Both the position numbers and the translations under genes were made by a program. From Lactobacillus panisapium (GTDB taxonomy: Bacteria > Bacillota > Bacilli > Lactobacillales > Lactobacillaceae): DNA of 64,000 nucleotides. The notes under the pieces are model-generated. The model did not search any database. It had not been told where the DNA came from and saw nothing but the letters and a program-made list of their open reading frames with translations. The stretch covers positions 1,395,501 to 1,459,500 of the forward strand of contig NZ_CP048268.1 of the NCBI RefSeq assembly GCF_019469265.1, read 5' to 3'. Each line of letters opens with the position of its first letter. Position 1 is the stretch's first letter. Below, one piece after another: positions 17,735 to 26,517 of this stretch.

Positions 17735-18889
17735 TTAAACCTCCAACGGACGTCGACCAAAGTTCTGATCAACCTGCATTATTTGTTCAAATAAGCGGTC
17801 AACCCGTAATTGTAAGTGCATTGAGCCCTGACGGCTATTTTTTTGATCAACCTTAGAAATGATATTAGCAGCTGTAGCTTTTCTAATCTGCTTTAAGTAA
17901 TTTCGCCCTAATTTGCTATACCCTAACAAAAATAATGCTTCATCATTGAAACTGGCGATAATATCATCCTGTGTAACGTTTAGCAGCGTATAAAGTGCAA
18001 GACGGCGCAATCGCGAATAGGTATAGCGCTTGGACTTTATCCGTCGTAAAAATTCCGTAAAGTCACGTGCTAAATGAATTTCCTGCTTAAGCTTATATTC
18101 AAGCCCTTCACTCATTTGATAAATATCATGTAGCTGCTCAACCGACGAAGACTCAAGCCGATATTTTAGAAACGGAAACAAAATATTCCAATTCGGATAT
18201 GCCTTTTGCTGGTATAAGTTTTGAACTTCTTTCTTAGGCATCCACTGCTCTAATTCAGCATTTACCTGACTATGCAAGATGATATTGCGAATTGCGCTCG
18301 CGCTTTGAACTACACCATTACTTTGCAAGTCATCATCATGACCAGCACCAATTCGGTTAATTGGGTGCAGAGACAGTGGCGTACCCAAATTATGATTAGC
18401 TACGGCATAAGCCAAAGCCAAGATAGCATTGGGCTCGTTAACTTCATGGCCGACTTCACGGGCAACCATTTGATTATATTGCGTCGAATATGTCTGACTA
18501 TAATCGTTAAAGTCCATGTGACTTTGTGGTATTTCAGCAATCTTACTGCCTAAATAAGCAAAATTTTGCGTTGCATCTTCTACACCAAAGACTAAGTCAG
18601 TCACACCTAACTTAGCCAATTGATCAATACTACCTAAAGAAAATAGGTCAGCAGGCTGCACCGCCGTCGAAAAAGGTAGTTCAAAGACTAGATCAGCACC
18701 ACTTTCAAGTGCAGCTTTTGCTCGCGACCATTTATCCATGATCGCCATTTCGCCTCTTTGAACATAATTACCAGACATTATCACCACTATTGGATCTTTG
18801 TCTCCCGCAATATAACGAGCTTGGTTCATTAAAAACTCATGTCCACTATGAAAGGGATTATATTCAGCAATGATCCCGACTACACTCAT
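17735..18889 (-). CDS. tmcAL: tRNA(Met) cytidine acetate ligase TmcAL / nucleotidyltransferase
   Basis: 384 residues with an N-terminal HIGH-like nucleotidyltransferase fold: [17 protein letters not shown], then [19 protein letters not shown] and [15 protein letters not shown], all typical of the YlbM/TmcAL family. The enzyme uses ATP and acetate to make N4-acetylcytidine at the wobble base of elongator tRNA-Met. The C-terminal domain is helical and basic. It is followed two bases later by yceD and lies seven bases after rsfS, in one long minus-strand operon. Confidence 0.94.
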   Translation of the reverse strand: MSVVGIIAEYNPFHSGHEFLMNQARYIAGDKDPIVVIMSGNYVQRGEMAIMDKWSRAKAALESGADLVFELPFSTAVQPADLFSLGSIDQLAKLGVTDLVFGVEDATQNFAYLGSKIAEIPQSHMDFNDYSQTYSTQYNQMVAREVGHEVNEPNAILALAYAVANHNLGTPLSLHPINRIGAGHDDDLQSNGVVQSASAIRNIILHSQVNAELEQWMPKKEVQNLYQQKAYPNWNILFPFLKYRLESSSVEQLHDIYQMSEGLEYKLKQEIHLARDFTEFLRRIKSKRYTYSRLRRLALYTLLNVTQDDIIASFNDEALFLLGYSKLGRNYLKQIRKATAANIISKVDQKNSRQGSMHLQLRVDRLFEQIMQVDQNFGRRPLEV

Positions 18890-18895
18890 GCTTTG

Positions 18896-19243
18896 CTAAT
18901 CTTCCTCTAACTCTAATTTTTTACCACTAGTCCATAACTTTTCAACATTGTAAAAGTCACGCGCCTCTTCGGTAAAGACATTAACAACAACATCGCCAAG
19001 ATCAAGCAAAAGCCAGTTAGACTCGCTAGATCCTTCAACACGATAATCATAAAAGTCAGCTTTATGTGCTTCGTCAATAATTGCATTGGCAATCGCATGT
19101 AATTGGCGATTTGAGCCTGCACTGGTAACAACATAATAATCAGCTAAAATGCTGTAGCCTTGCATATCATAAGCTGCAGTATCCTCACCATGGCGATCGC
19201 TGATTGCTTTTAACGCAAAAGCTAAGATTTCTTTACTAGTCAA
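18896..19243 (-). CDS. rsfS: Ribosomal silencing factor RsfS
   Basis: 115 residues of the Iojap/RsfS family, which binds L14 and blocks 30S-50S joining under starvation. Visible motifs: MQGYSILADYYVVTSAGSNRQLHAIANAI is compressed here as DYYVVTSAGSNRQ, then WLLLDLGDVVVNVFTEEARDFY, a strong family signature. It is placed between yqeK and tmcAL with short gaps, in the conserved nadD-yqeK-rsfS order of Firmicutes. Confidence 0.96.
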   Translation of the reverse strand: MTSKEILAFALKAISDRHGEDTAAYDMQGYSILADYYVVTSAGSNRQLHAIANAIIDEAHKADFYDYRVEGSSESNWLLLDLGDVVVNVFTEEARDFYNVEKLWTSGKKLELEED

Positions 19244-19255
19244 TTTTTCTCCTTA

Positions 19256-19852
19256 CTATTTTTTGATACTCCACACATTATAGGAATCTAATGTAAGTGG
19301 ATAGATTTTACTTCGTTTACTAATTAAAAATTCGAGGGTATGTGCTAACTGATAGCCTACGCCTTCATCAAGATTGGCATAGGTTACATCTCTTGCTTCT
19401 TGCACTCCTGCAAAAGTTCTTCCCGGTTCAATATAATCAGCCATGTAAACTATTTTATCAAGCGTGGTCATTTGCGTATCAGCGGTTGTATGCCGCCTCA
19501 CAGCAGTCAATATCTCTTCATCCGTAATTTTTAAATCACGTTTAATAAAATATGTTCCTACGATGCCATGCCAAATTGCGGGGCCCCAGTTGAGTAAATC
19601 GAGATCAAACCCTTGTGTTTTAATGGCAGTTTGAAAATCTGCAGGTGAAACCTGCTTAGCATAGTCATGAATAAAGCCAGCTAAAGCTGCTTTATCTTCG
19701 TCATAGCCATTTAAGTTAGCAAGTTTTCGTGCAGTTTGACTAACACCAATGCAATGATCAAAACGGTGCTGATCCATATTATTTTTTTCCCGGTTAACAA
19801 TCTCATCGCTACTTAGCGGCGAAAACGTTTTTTTAAAAAACAACTCATTCAT
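19256..19852 (-). CDS. yqeK: HD-domain phosphohydrolase YqeK (symmetrical Ap4A hydrolase type)
   Basis: 198 residues from ATG 19852; the start overlaps the nadD stop (ATGAATGA) and removes a 25-residue upstream reading. HD-domain metal ligands are evident: DHCIGVSQTARKLA, GFIHDYAKQ, WHGIVGTYF and RRHTTADTQMTTLDKIVYMADYIEP. Characterised YqeK proteins split diadenosine tetraphosphate into ADP. The nadD-yqeK-rsfS order is widely conserved. Confidence 0.94.
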   Translation of the reverse strand: MNELFFKKTFSPLSSDEIVNREKNNMDQHRFDHCIGVSQTARKLANLNGYDEDKAALAGFIHDYAKQVSPADFQTAIKTQGFDLDLLNWGPAIWHGIVGTYFIKRDLKITDEEILTAVRRHTTADTQMTTLDKIVYMADYIEPGRTFAGVQEARDVTYANLDEGVGYQLAHTLEFLISKRSKIYPLTLDSYNVWSIKK

Positions 19853-20486
19853 GGTATAAACCCTTTTTTTGAATATAATTTCTAACTGAATCAGGTACAA
19901 GATACCTAATTGAGCCACCCATTGCAATAGTTTGCCTAATTGAAGTTGAACTCACGTCCAATCCGGGTACATCAACCCAAATCATCGGTAATTCAGCTGA
20001 TTGTGGGTAGCCAGCACGCTTTACACCAACTAAGGTAGCTAATTGCGCAATTTTGGTTGGTTCTTTCCATTGCTGGAAGTTATTAACTTGGTCACTTCCC
20101 ATAATCAAGAAATATTGATTTTCAGGGTGTAACTCATGCAAATAACGCAACGTATCAACGGTATAAGAAACCCCGCCACGGGTTAATTCAAACATTTTTA
20201 CTTGAAAATGCGGATTATCTTGTGTGGCTAATTCAAGCATGTTTGCCCGATCTTGCGCTGAAACGACCGGAGCATCTTTTAGTGGGGGAATATTAGTTGG
20301 AATAAACCAAATTTCATCAAGATGTAGTTTACTCAAAACTTGTTCACCCACAATTAAATGTGCTGTATGTACCGGATTAAAAGTTCCGCCTAAGATACCA
20401 ATCTGTTTACCTTTTTTAGGCTCAATTTTTTCTTCTTTTAGCTCAACCGCCGGAGTTTTTTCAAAACTTTTTGCAATTGCAATCAT
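19845..20486 (-). CDS. nadD: Nicotinate-nucleotide adenylyltransferase
   Basis: NadD adenylates nicotinate mononucleotide in NAD synthesis. The 213 residues contain IGILGGTFNPVHTAHL with the (H/T)xGH-type site, WFIPTNIPPLKD, LIMGSDQVNNFQQW and VSSTSIRQ for nucleotide binding. About 28 hydrophilic residues precede the catalytic fold; the ATG used follows a GAGGAAA-type site, but a shorter form cannot be excluded. It follows yqeH directly (8 bases) with no yhbY gene between them. Confidence 0.95.
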   Translation of the reverse strand: MIAIAKSFEKTPAVELKEEKIEPKKGKQIGILGGTFNPVHTAHLIVGEQVLSKLHLDEIWFIPTNIPPLKDAPVVSAQDRANMLELATQDNPHFQVKMFELTRGGVSYTVDTLRYLHELHPENQYFLIMGSDQVNNFQQWKEPTKIAQLATLVGVKRAGYPQSAELPMIWVDVPGLDVSSTSIRQTIAMGGSIRYLVPDSVRNYIQKKGLYHE

Positions 20487-20494
20487 ATTTTCCT

Positions 20495-21610
20495 CTAAAT
20501 TAACGCACGTCTAATCCCTAAGCCAATTTTACCAGGAGTATAGATTTTAACTAAACAATCTGCCGGAACCGTCACAAAACCAATTCCACCAAAAAGTAAA
20601 TCACTCTTATAAGAAGTATGCAATTCCTGACCCTTAAGTTCTGGTAATTCGCTGGCTTCTTCTGGCGGATTAAGCAATTCTCCTACATGCCTTTGGTAAA
20701 ATTCTGTAGCGTTTTCTGTTTTTGTCCGGTGAATATATAAACCACGTGCAGCATAAACAGTAAAGCTAGCAGGGTTACCCTTTAAAAAGTCAATTCGGCC
20801 CAAACCCGCTAAAAACAGCGTATTACCAGGTTTTAATTGGTAAGTAGCCGGTTTAAGAGGCTTTTGCGGTGATATTACTGCCAATTCTTTAGCATTTAAC
20901 CGCGTAGCCAGTTGATTTTCCGTCATTATTCCCGGTGTATCAACCAAAAAATGACCATTTTCCAACGGAATTTCAATTTTGTCTAAAGTAGTACCAGGAA
21001 AACGGGAAGTTGTAATCAGATTCTTCACGTCTCCCATTTCATCAATAATCGCGTTTAATAAAGTCGACTTACCAACATTTGTCATTCCGACAAAATAGAC
21101 ATCTTTATCTCGTGAACCCTTATTTAGATATGAAATTAACTCAGTTAGGTTCTTTTTGTTTTTAGCACTAACTAAGAAAATCTTTTTGGGAAATAGTCCA
21201 ACTCGATTAGCTTCTTGACGCATCCAATCCTTAATTTTACTTTGTTTTGAATTTAGGGGAAATAAATCAAATTTATTTCCAACCAAGATGAATTCATTAT
21301 CACCCACAAATCTCTTTAATGAAGATAAAAGTGAATTAGTAAAATCAAAAAGGTCGACCACATTGACAATCAATGCTTTTTTAGAAGCTAGTGAATTGAG
21401 TAAGGCCAAAAAGTCATCGTTATCAGCATCCACTGGCATTATTTCATTATAATGCCGTAAACGAAAACAACGCTGACAATAGATGTCGTTACCCTCATCT
21501 TCACTTTCGATTGCCTTTTTTAAACGCGATGCAGGCAAGTAGCCCGCTTCTTCGGGGTTATCGGATTGTAAAACAGCTCCACAACCGATACAAATAATAT
21601 TATCATCCAT
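20495..21610 (-). CDS. yqeH: Circularly permuted ribosome biogenesis GTPase YqeH
   Basis: 371 residues. An N-terminal zinc finger (CIGC at 8-11 and CQRC near 45-48) precedes a GTPase with motifs in permuted order: G4 NKFD (about 111), G5 VSAK (about 149), G1 VGMTNVGKSTLL (about 173), G3 DTPG (about 223). YqeH acts in 30S assembly. A C-terminal domain with WLYIHRT-like and GGIGFVTVPADC stretches completes the family layout. The ATG overlaps the yqeG stop as ATGGATGA, showing tight coupling. Confidence 0.96.
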   Translation of the reverse strand: MDDNIICIGCGAVLQSDNPEEAGYLPASRLKKAIESEDEGNDIYCQRCFRLRHYNEIMPVDADNDDFLALLNSLASKKALIVNVVDLFDFTNSLLSSLKRFVGDNEFILVGNKFDLFPLNSKQSKIKDWMRQEANRVGLFPKKIFLVSAKNKKNLTELISYLNKGSRDKDVYFVGMTNVGKSTLLNAIIDEMGDVKNLITTSRFPGTTLDKIEIPLENGHFLVDTPGIMTENQLATRLNAKELAVISPQKPLKPATYQLKPGNTLFLAGLGRIDFLKGNPASFTVYAARGLYIHRTKTENATEFYQRHVGELLNPPEEASELPELKGQELHTSYKSDLLFGGIGFVTVPADCLVKIYTPGKIGLGIRRALI

Positions 21611-22127
21611 TTTTTAATGTCTCCTTGAATGTAACTGGATGTGAAATAGCTAAAAAGAAAAAGATAATTTTCTCAAAAAAACGATTTATTCTGGTATTCC
21701 ATTTATCTGTTTGAATTAATGGCTTAACCAAAACTGATTTTACTCCAGCTAAATTTCCAGCTTGAATGTCAGTAATTAATTGATCGCCAACCATCATTAC
21801 CTGCTTTTGTGAAAGATTCATTTTCTCCCGCTTTTTAGTTATAGCAAAGGGTAACGGCTTTTTAGCTTTTGCGACATAAGCAATGTGATAAGGATCTAGC
21901 ACTTTGCCAATTCGCTCAGCATTATTATTAGAAATTACCACCAATTTAATATCAGCAGCAGCCAGGCGGCGATTAAGTTCATCCATCTTCTTGGCTGTTT
22001 CGAATTCATTCCATGCAAGAAGCGTGTTATCTAAATCTGAGAAGACAGCTTTAATTCCCATCTGTTTAAGCACGTCAGTATCTAAATGATAGATTGTGTC
22101 AATTGTATAACGTGGCCTGAATAACAT
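21603..22127 (-). CDS. yqeG: YqeG family HAD-type phosphatase
   Basis: 174 residues of the HAD subfamily IIIA. Motif I is FSDLDNTLLAW (nucleophile Asp about 32), motif II VVISNN (about 64), and motif III/IV is VGDQLITDIQAGN with KKPLPFAI upstream. Fungal and plant relatives dephosphorylate phosphatidylglycerophosphate; the bacterial substrate is not firmly known. It is the first gene of the yqeG-yqeH-nadD-yqeK-rsfS-tmcAL-yceD run. A C-terminal hydrophobic stretch (FEKIIFFFLAIS) may contact membrane. Confidence 0.92.
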   Translation of the reverse strand: MLFRPRYTIDTIYHLDTDVLKQMGIKAVFSDLDNTLLAWNEFETAKKMDELNRRLAAADIKLVVISNNNAERIGKVLDPYHIAYVAKAKKPLPFAITKKREKMNLSQKQVMMVGDQLITDIQAGNLAGVKSVLVKPLIQTDKWNTRINRFFEKIIFFFLAISHPVTFKETLKNG

Positions 22128-22204
22128 TCAACTTCCCCTTCATTTAACATTTCCCTAATCTAATATATCAAAAAAATAGCACGAAGTGATAAATTTTGAC
22201 ATAA

Positions 22205-22230
22205 AAAAATGGCGCTAATGCGCCATTTTT
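22205..22230 (-). terminator. Terminator after rplT
   Basis: AAAATGGCGC and GCGCCATTTT form a perfect stem around TAAT, followed by T-rich sequence on the minus strand, 4 bases after the rplT stop. Confidence 0.9.
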
Positions 22231-22233
22231 AAA

Positions 22234-22590
22234 TTAATTTAAAGCCTTTTTAGCAGTTTCAGCTAATTGTGCAAAGGTCTTTGAATCGTTATAAGCAATA
22301 TCAGCTAACATTTTACGGTTAATGTCAACACCAGCTACTTTCAAGCCGTGCATTAACTTAGAATATGAAAGATCATTTTGTCTTGCTGCCGCATTGATTC
22401 TAGCAATCCATAATTTTCTAAAGTCGCTCTTGCGTCTTCTACGGTCACGGAATGCATATCTGTAAGAAACAAATAATTGTGTACTTGCAGCTTTAAATTG
22501 CATGTGCTTTGCGCCACGGTAACCCTTGGCAAGCTTCATAACCTTCTTACGACGTTTACGTGTAACTGTTCCACCCTTAACTCTTGGCAT
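22234..22590 (-). CDS. rplT: 50S ribosomal protein L20
   Basis: 118 residues, [23 protein letters not shown] and onward; the shared start and the globular C-terminal half with [20 protein letters not shown] are diagnostic. L20 is a primary binder in 50S assembly and, in low-GC Gram-positives, represses its own operon through a leader RNA. It is the last gene of infC-rpmI-rplT and is followed by a strong terminator. Confidence 0.98.
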   Translation of the reverse strand: MPRVKGGTVTRKRRKKVMKLAKGYRGAKHMQFKAASTQLFVSYRYAFRDRRRRKSDFRKLWIARINAAARQNDLSYSKLMHGLKVAGVDINRKMLADIAYNDSKTFAQLAETAKKALN

Positions 22591-22626
22591 CTAAAATTCC
22601 TCCTAAATATCGTTTTTATTTAATGA

Positions 22627-22827
22627 TTAACGCATTTGAGAGAGCATCTGTTTGATGCGCTTCAAGTCGCTGCGTGAAACTAATGCAGCCTTTCTCAAAT
22701 GACGACGTTGTTTCTTAGTCTTGCCATGGAAACGGTGACCAGTAAAAGCGTGATGACGCTTTAATTGACCAGAAGCAGTTCTTTTGAAACGCTTAGCAGA
22801 AGCGCGGTGGGTTTTCATTTTAGGCAT
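22627..22827 (-). CDS. rpmI: 50S ribosomal protein L35
   Basis: 66 residues, very basic: [20 protein letters not shown] is the standard L35 N-terminus, and [14 protein letters not shown] the C-terminus. It lies between infC and rplT in the universal order. Confidence 0.98.
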   Translation of the reverse strand: MPKMKTHRASAKRFKRTASGQLKRHHAFTGHRFHGKTKKQRRHLRKAALVSRSDLKRIKQMLSQMR

Positions 22828-22854
22828 TTTCTAATTCCTCCAAATTAACTTTAA

Positions 22855-23379
22855 TTATTTTTTATCACTCTTGGGAGCAAGCATTAAAAACATTGACCGA
22901 CCTTCCATCTTCGGTTTGCTAATCACTGTAGCAATATCTGAAGTGGCTTCGGCCATCTTTTCTAATACTTCGCGACCTAATTCCTTATGAGTAATTGCTC
23001 GACCCCTGAACCTGATTGAAACACGAACTTTAGCTTCCTCTTTAGTAAGGAACTTCCGAGCGTGTTTTAATTTAGTGTTGAAATCATTGCCTTCAATTGT
23101 TGGACTTAAACGGATTTCCTTTACACTGACGGTTTTGGACTTCTTACGAGATTCCTTAACCTTCTTTTGTTGTTCAAACCGGTACTTACCGTAATCCATA
23201 ATGCGGGCAACTGGTGGCTTGGCATTAGGCGAAATTAGAACTAAATCTAAACTTGCAACATTAGCTTGGCGCAAAGCTTCAGCCTTTGTTACAACACCAA
23301 CTTGTTCACCATCTTCATTAATTAAACGAACCTCGCGAGCGCGTATTTGGTCGTTTAATATCAAATTCTTTGGTATAAT
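22855..23379 (-). CDS. infC: Translation initiation factor IF-3, starting at an ATT codon
   Basis: IF-3 checks start-codon pairing and splits 70S ribosomes. From the ATT at 23377-23379 the protein has 174 residues. The N-terminal domain has [18 protein letters not shown]; the C-terminal domain has [21 protein letters not shown]. The choice of ATT rests on the GGAGGTG site placed 6 bases before it, and on the known use of AUU for infC autoregulation in Escherichia and Bacillus; a TTG five codons later lacks a site. No ATG exists at this end of the frame. Confidence 0.93.
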   Translation of the reverse strand: MIPKNLILNDQIRAREVRLINEDGEQVGVVTKAEALRQANVASLDLVLISPNAKPPVARIMDYGKYRFEQQKKVKESRKKSKTVSVKEIRLSPTIEGNDFNTKLKHARKFLTKEEAKVRVSIRFRGRAITHKELGREVLEKMAEATSDIATVISKPKMEGRSMFLMLAPKSDKK

Positions 23380-23403
23380 TCTTCACCTCCATGTTAATTT
23401 GAG

Positions 23404-23526
23404 GACAAGAAAAAGGCGGGTAAGAAGTTACCCGCCTTTAATCAACAGAAAATATCGATTAGCCCAGAGGTCAACTTAACTTAGGCGAGAAGCGGGAAAG
23501 CTTCTTCTTGTTCTCAACTAAAGTGA
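23404..23526 (-). promoter_or_regulatory. L20-type leader of the infC-rpmI-rplT operon with terminator hairpin
   Basis: Downstream of the promoter on the minus strand the leader holds an AGAAGC/GCTTCT hairpin (23488-23505) and a strong terminator, AAAGGCGGGTAA/TTACCCGCCTTT with loop CTTC (23412-23439), followed by TTTCTTG just before the infC ribosome binding site. The layout matches the L20 leader of Firmicutes, in which L20 binding favours premature termination. Family assignment was by position and structure, not covariance search. Confidence 0.85.
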
Positions 23527-23555
23527 TTATACGCTTTACTACTTATTAAGTCAAT
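23527..23555 (-). promoter_or_regulatory. Consensus sigma-A promoter of infC-rpmI-rplT
   Basis: TTGACT (23550-23555) and TATAAT (23527-23532) on the minus strand are separated by exactly 17 bases. It is one of the strongest promoter matches in the window, fitting a ribosomal operon. Confidence 0.9.
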
Positions 23556-23587
23556 ATAAAAAGCGCAAATCGGATATTAGACTTAAA

Positions 23588-24244
23588 TCAAATCTTATCT
23601 CTAATTATTATACCAGAATTATTTATTTCAATTACATAATCACATTTTTGCCAAACATTTTGATCATGCGTAGCAATTATGATTGTTGCCGCAGGATCAA
23701 ATCCGGTTAACAATGTTTTTAAAACCACTTGGCCGTTTTCTGCGTCGAGGGAGCCTGTTGGCTCATCAGCAAAGATTACTTTAGGTGATTTTAAAATTAT
23801 TCGAGCCAAGGCTACTCGTTGTTGTTCTCCACCACTAAGTGTGTAAACTTTTTGCTTCAACTGTAGCTTATTTAACCCAACATGAGAAAGAGCATTCTTC
23901 ATTTTAGTCTCTTTTGCAGATTTAGATAGCTTTTGATTAGCAAAACTTAAGTCCAGATTTTGTCTAACCGTTTCGGTATCAATTAAACCAAAATTCTGAA
24001 AAATAAAGCCGAAATAATCACGGTACAGTTTTTTGCGACTTTTAGAATTAACCTTGATATCAGCGACCTTCACCTCTCCCGCAGTGGGCCTTTCTAAACC
24101 ACTCAAAAGATTTAACAACGTTGTCTTACCGGCTCCACTTTTACCAACAATGGCATAACTTTTACCAGACTCAAGATTGCAATTTATATCGTTAAAAATA
24201 ATTTTATCGTTAAATTTCTTAGTAAGATGTTCTACTTTAATCAT
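23588..24244 (-). CDS. ABC transporter ATP-binding protein, lactococcin-972 exporter type
   Basis: A 218-residue ABC ATPase: Walker A VGKSGAGKTT (33-42), Q-loop FQNFGLI, signature LSGGEQQRVALARI (136-149), Walker B VIFADEPTGSLD and switch His in IATHDQNVW. The short length and MacB/LolD-like sequence fit the small ATPases that pair with seven-span permeases of the lactococcin 972 group. It lies 8 bases after the permease gene. Export or self-protection function is inferred from that pairing; no bacteriocin precursor is adjacent. Confidence 0.85.
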   Translation of the reverse strand: MIKVEHLTKKFNDKIIFNDINCNLESGKSYAIVGKSGAGKTTLLNLLSGLERPTAGEVKVADIKVNSKSRKKLYRDYFGFIFQNFGLIDTETVRQNLDLSFANQKLSKSAKETKMKNALSHVGLNKLQLKQKVYTLSGGEQQRVALARIILKSPKVIFADEPTGSLDAENGQVVLKTLLTGFDPAATIIIATHDQNVWQKCDYVIEINNSGIIIRDKI

Positions 24245-24252
24245 TTAGACTC

Positions 24253-26274
24253 CTAGTTTCCATGGTTAAGCGAAGTTAATAGGTCACGTTGCGCTTGGTA
24301 ATATGTCAGCCAAATAATAATTGCTTCAAGCAAAAGATAGCCTAGACCATATGACAGTAGATTTAAGCGATTTAAGCCAGCTAAAGTAACCGTAATAATC
24401 AATATATCAAGTATTAAATTACCCGTTAAAAATGTTCCAACAAGTTTGGCATTTGATTTGCCAAATACTTGGTATACAGCAATTTTACGACGATTATTCT
24501 GCAAGAATGTTGAACTAACAAACAAGATGATAAAAATAAGTTGCAGAAGCGTCAAAACAGTTGTAATGGTCAACATGAGTATTTGTTTATTAGCTCTAAT
24601 ATTATAGTCCCATAATAGTGTCTGTCGACTAGTTATACTGACAACATATGGATTCAATCCTAGCTGCTTAACTAATTTTTTCAGTTCCTTAAGGTGAAGA
24701 AACTGAATTGTTCCTTGGCTAATAGTCGCCAGATAAAAATCATCGGAAAGCTGCTTATCATTTGTAACGGCAATCAAGGGATCTGTTGAGATTGACGATA
24801 AAATATCATATACAACCGTATAATTAAAAATTTTCTGGCCGCTCTCAATTGGTATTACCTGAATCTGTGGATGGAGAACTTTTGAATAGTAATTGGGAAG
24901 AGTGTTTTGAGTATTAATAAAAGAGCGCAGTTGTTTTTTTGCCGTTCTTACTTGATCTAAGCGATTCTTTGGTACCAGAAGCATAATTTGATGCTTATCT
25001 ATCTTGGACAGTTTAGGTTTAAGTTCACTATTTTTAATAAAATTATGATTGGCAATAATCACATTTCCACTATTTTGAGGGTTAGTTGTACGTATTCCTG
25101 GTTGAAACTGTTGTGAATTTTGCGCGACAATCACGTCTGATGCCTGTACAACCAACTGATGGGCTTTTTTAGCTACTTTCTGATCCTCATTATGATCATT
25201 AACATTCCAGCCCAACCCTAGTAAATAACTATTTTTTTGTCTGTGCCATTTCTTAACAATATTTTGATCTCTGTCATAGAGTTCATGATGATTGAGTAAA
25301 GTTGCCACGTTAACTATCATTAAGGCTAAAATAGCTATTTTTAATACATACCCAATTAGGAGAAATGAGTGAGCACTCTCTTCTCCTTTAATTGCCAAAT
25401 ACGGATTCATTAAAGCCAAAACCACGTAAGAAATGCTATTTAACAGGAAAAAGCTAGCAAATAATATTAATAAAAGAACTGATAGATATGGCAAAAAGAA
25501 CCGCCAGCCACTTGCTGTAAAAGTCTTAAGACTCCAAATAATCGTCATCAGGATGATTATGCCAAAGGAAGCTTCCAACAGTGCAGATTCATTTTTCAGA
25601 TCATGCTTAAACATTTGCCAATTGCTTAGACCATTAATTTTCATCACGGCGTATGCTTTAAAACGGTAAAGCTTTTCTAGTACCATGACAATAAATAGTA
25701 CTCCAATTATTCCCATTCCAACGATCAAATCAAATTGCGAAACATTTTCTAAAAATATCATCAACAAGGTTTTTGGAGTCAATGAGGTATCTTCAACTTG
25801 TATCAAAAATTGGTTTTTCCTTAGCCATGATACCAAGTGCTTTAATGATTTCCCTTTAGCATTAGTCGAGTATAAACCATACATATCTTCTAGCATAAGT
25901 TCTTTATCAGTTAGCTTTTTAATGGATTCATTTTGATAAAGTGAAAAGTCATTACTATTACCGTCAAAATCATAAACTATTTTTGTGCGATGGCCGTTAA
26001 AATTATTAATTCGCATTTTAACCAAAGAAACATTTTCATTACGAGTAAATTTCTTCAAGATAGCAAAAAAAGCTTTTTTATTGTGCTTCTTATTCCATTT
26101 TTTAGTGTCTTTAATTCTTTTATTAATCGGCTTTGAAGCATAAATGTTTATAATAGTAGAATTATTTGGAATGGAATTATTATCGTATTCACGCATGAAT
26201 CCAGCAAAGAAAATAGCTGTAACGATTGTTATTATCGTATAAAGCAAGATTTTTATTTTTCGAAGCATTTTCAA
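24253..26274 (-). CDS. Large membrane protein of bacteriocin-associated ABC system (DUF1430, lactococcin-972 type)
   Basis: 673 residues. One membrane segment at the N-terminus (about 8-25), an extracellular region (about 30-175), a group of segments (about 183-205, 245-275, 300-325), a second extracellular region (about 330-555), and three segments at the C-terminus (about 568-592, 608-630, 638-660). This FtsX/MacB-like plan with a long N-terminal loop matches the bacteriocin-associated seven-span protein family. The gene is more AT-rich and Ile/Asn/Lys-rich than its neighbours. It forms a two-gene unit with the ATPase. Call rests on architecture and general resemblance, so function is inferred. 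Confidence 0.75.
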   Translation of the reverse strand: MKMLRKIKILLYTIITIVTAIFFAGFMREYDNNSIPNNSTIINIYASKPINKRIKDTKKWNKKHNKKAFFAILKKFTRNENVSLVKMRINNFNGHRTKIVYDFDGNSNDFSLYQNESIKKLTDKELMLEDMYGLYSTNAKGKSLKHLVSWLRKNQFLIQVEDTSLTPKTLLMIFLENVSQFDLIVGMGIIGVLFIVMVLEKLYRFKAYAVMKINGLSNWQMFKHDLKNESALLEASFGIIILMTIIWSLKTFTASGWRFFLPYLSVLLLILFASFFLLNSISYVVLALMNPYLAIKGEESAHSFLLIGYVLKIAILALMIVNVATLLNHHELYDRDQNIVKKWHRQKNSYLLGLGWNVNDHNEDQKVAKKAHQLVVQASDVIVAQNSQQFQPGIRTTNPQNSGNVIIANHNFIKNSELKPKLSKIDKHQIMLLVPKNRLDQVRTAKKQLRSFINTQNTLPNYYSKVLHPQIQVIPIESGQKIFNYTVVYDILSSISTDPLIAVTNDKQLSDDFYLATISQGTIQFLHLKELKKLVKQLGLNPYVVSITSRQTLLWDYNIRANKQILMLTITTVLTLLQLIFIILFVSSTFLQNNRRKIAVYQVFGKSNAKLVGTFLTGNLILDILIITVTLAGLNRLNLLSYGLGYLLLEAIIIWLTYYQAQRDLLTSLNHGN

Positions 26275-26429
26275 CCCCTAATTACTATTGCAAACCCACT
26301 GGCCTTATTTAACAATTTAACTTATGCAAATCGTAAAGATATGCTTGACCATCTTTATAAGTTTAACTTTATCATACTAGTTTAAATTAGACCATTTACC
26401 TTCCAAAAGCTGCTAAAAATTAAATAAAC

Positions 26430-26463
26430 AAAAAAGCCGCTTTTTAGAAAAACGACTTTTTCA
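26430..26463. terminator. Terminator after the amino acid ABC operon
   Basis: AAAAAGCCG pairs with CGACTTTTT (one mismatch), with a further TTTTT/AAAAA inner stem, and has T-runs on both strands. It ends the minus-strand importer operon before the orphan ABC pair. Confidence 0.75.
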
Positions 26464-26517
26464 TACTAACTTGTTTTTACCAAAATATTTAAATGTTATT
26501 TGACTACCTAAACTAAT

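Noticed and set aside
26275..26517. Possible bacteriocin precursor before the orphan ABC pair
   Set aside because: All minus-strand frames are closed by stops; the longest from an ATG is only a few codons, and no signal peptide can be read.
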